NCBI GenBank assembly: GCA_009924535.1
Contig: RFRI01000070.1
Coordinates: 1 to 6,897 of the forward strand
Reading direction: 5' to 3'
Length of the DNA: 6,897 bases
Source of the DNA: Verrucomicrobiota bacterium
GTDB taxonomy: Bacteria; Verrucomicrobiota; Verrucomicrobiia; Opitutales; UBA953
Below are positions 6,159-6,897 of the stretch, one piece after another. Each line of letters starts with the position of its first letter. Position 1 is the stretch's first letter. The notes beneath the pieces are model-generated. The model did not search any database. It worked only from the letters and a program-made list of their open reading frames with translations, and was not told the DNA's origin. The position numbers and the translations under genes were made by a program.

Positions 6159-6897
6159 TTCAACTGGGGAGGCTGGTCGCCGTAGGCCCAAGGCTTGCCA
6201 ACCGGACCATTCGGACGTTCGAGCAGCTTCGCGGGCTTCATCTTGGCCGCAAGCTCGAGGCCGACGTTCATGAACTGGGTCCCGGCGGTGGTCTCAAGAT
6301 TACTATAGCTCGTCAGGCGCGTCTCATACCCGCCGCCGTGCGGACCGAAGGCTTCTTCGTCCGGCACATAACCGACGCAGCCATTCGCAAGCTCGACCGG
6401 GAAGGTGATCGGGAAACCGCTGCGCTTCTTGAGCTGGATTCCATAGGAAACGAAATACTCGGCGGGATTGGAGAGACAGACCACCGGGCCGACCTGGATG
6501 GCCTGCACCTCGACCTCGACGTCGCTTTTCTTAGCGATGAGAGCATCAAGCAGGAGCGTCTCCTTAGCCCAGACCCAATCCTTGTGGGCGGGCGGGCCCT
6601 TGATACGTTCACGGGCCTCGACGACACGCTCGGGAGCGGGAATACGACGATGCACTTCCCAAACCTTGTGATCGGCAGCCAAAGGCACCTCGGCGGTGCG
6701 GATCTGCGACATACTGAGCAGGACCTTCAAGGCTTCGGCGCCCACGCGCCCGCCGACGAACTGGGACCAGTCGTCGGATGCCGGATTGGCCTTGGGGTCG
6801 AGATTGTTGACCTGAGTAACGTCACCGCAGGCGCCCTGCAGGAAGACCACCTTGGCGTCCTTGCCGTAATAGCCCTGGATGACCTTCTCGGTGTAAT
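6155..6897 (-). CDS. Neutral/alkaline ceramidase-like protein (partial, C-terminal part)
   Basis: The reading frame is open to the window edge, so the N-terminus is missing; 246 residues are visible. An internal GTG at 6850 is not a start, because YTEKVIQGYYGKDAK is encoded in frame before it. Features match the bacterial neutral-ceramidase-like family common in PVC genomes. FLQGACGDVTQ lies in the loop that in ceramidases surrounds the active site, QVGPVVCLSNPAEYFVSYG is a core strand pair, and ELANGCVGYVPDEEAFGPHGGGYET parallels the ceramidase segment that ends in a Y-E pair. The Glu there may be a zinc ligand, which is inference. Ceramidase activity itself is unproven, and PVC relatives may act on other amides or esters. 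The other zinc ligands would lie upstream of the window. The TGA stop overlaps the haem-protein ATG, so both genes are probably one operon. A signal peptide cannot be assessed. Confidence 0.78.
   Translation of the reverse strand, partial: YTEKVIQGYYGKDAKVVFLQGACGDVTQVNNLDPKANPASDDWSQFVGGRVGAEALKVLLSMSQIRTAEVPLAADHKVWEVHRRIPAPERVVEARERIKGPPAHKDWVWAKETLLLDALIAKKSDVEVEVQAIQVGPVVCLSNPAEYFVSYGIQLKKRSGFPITFPVELANGCVGYVPDEEAFGPHGGGYETRLTSYSNLETTAGTQFMNVGLELAAKMKPAKLLERPNGPVGKPWAYGDQPPQLK

Overview
The window is GC-rich DNA that most likely comes from a member of the Planctomycetes-Verrucomicrobia-Chlamydiae (PVC) superphylum. A Verrucomicrobiota origin is my best guess. The evidence is the gene set: an iduronate-2-sulfatase-like Cys-type sulfatase, a PVC-type propeller/HEAT/CxxCH haem-binding protein, a Tat-exported Gfo/Idh/MocA oxidoreductase and a bacterial neutral-ceramidase-like protein. 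The start codons lack convincing Shine-Dalgarno sequences, which fits these phyla. No ribosomal or other marker gene is present, so the phylum is inferred.

Layout. Positions 1-131 are a short intergenic stretch with two octamer repeat blocks in opposite orientation. A plus-strand sulfatase gene follows (132-1584); it is whole in content but broken by one frameshift near 921-957. Positions 1585-1760 hold a cluster of REP-like palindromes. A plus-strand AzoR-like FMN oxidoreductase occupies 1761-2366. On the minus strand, reading from the right edge, are a ceramidase-like gene that runs off the window (>6897-6155), a PVC haem-binding protein whose start overlaps that gene's stop in ATGA (6158-3636), and a Gfo/Idh/MocA oxidoreductase (3551-2454). 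The minus-strand genes converge with azoR at 2367-2453, where a REP hairpin followed by a T-tract forms a good terminator for the minus strand. No gene-free stretch exceeds about 180 bases.

How the genes fit together. Four of the five products look exported: the sulfatase and haem protein by Sec signals, the oxidoreductase by a Tat signal, and the ceramidase-like protein probably, although its N-terminus is outside the window. Together they suggest periplasmic breakdown of sulfated polysaccharides or lipid conjugates, with redox steps on released sugars. AzoR is a cytosolic quinone or azo reductase and probably unrelated. These functional links are inference.

The most unusual content is intergenic. 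At least six REP-like units share the layout AGGTAG, then a 9-bp arm, a 3-nt loop and a 9-bp arm. The GTAG foot directly abuts the palindrome, as in REP elements mobilised by RAYT (TnpA-REP) tyrosine transposases. One copy shows a compensatory base-pair change and another appears to serve as a transcription terminator. I see no new defence or metabolic system here.
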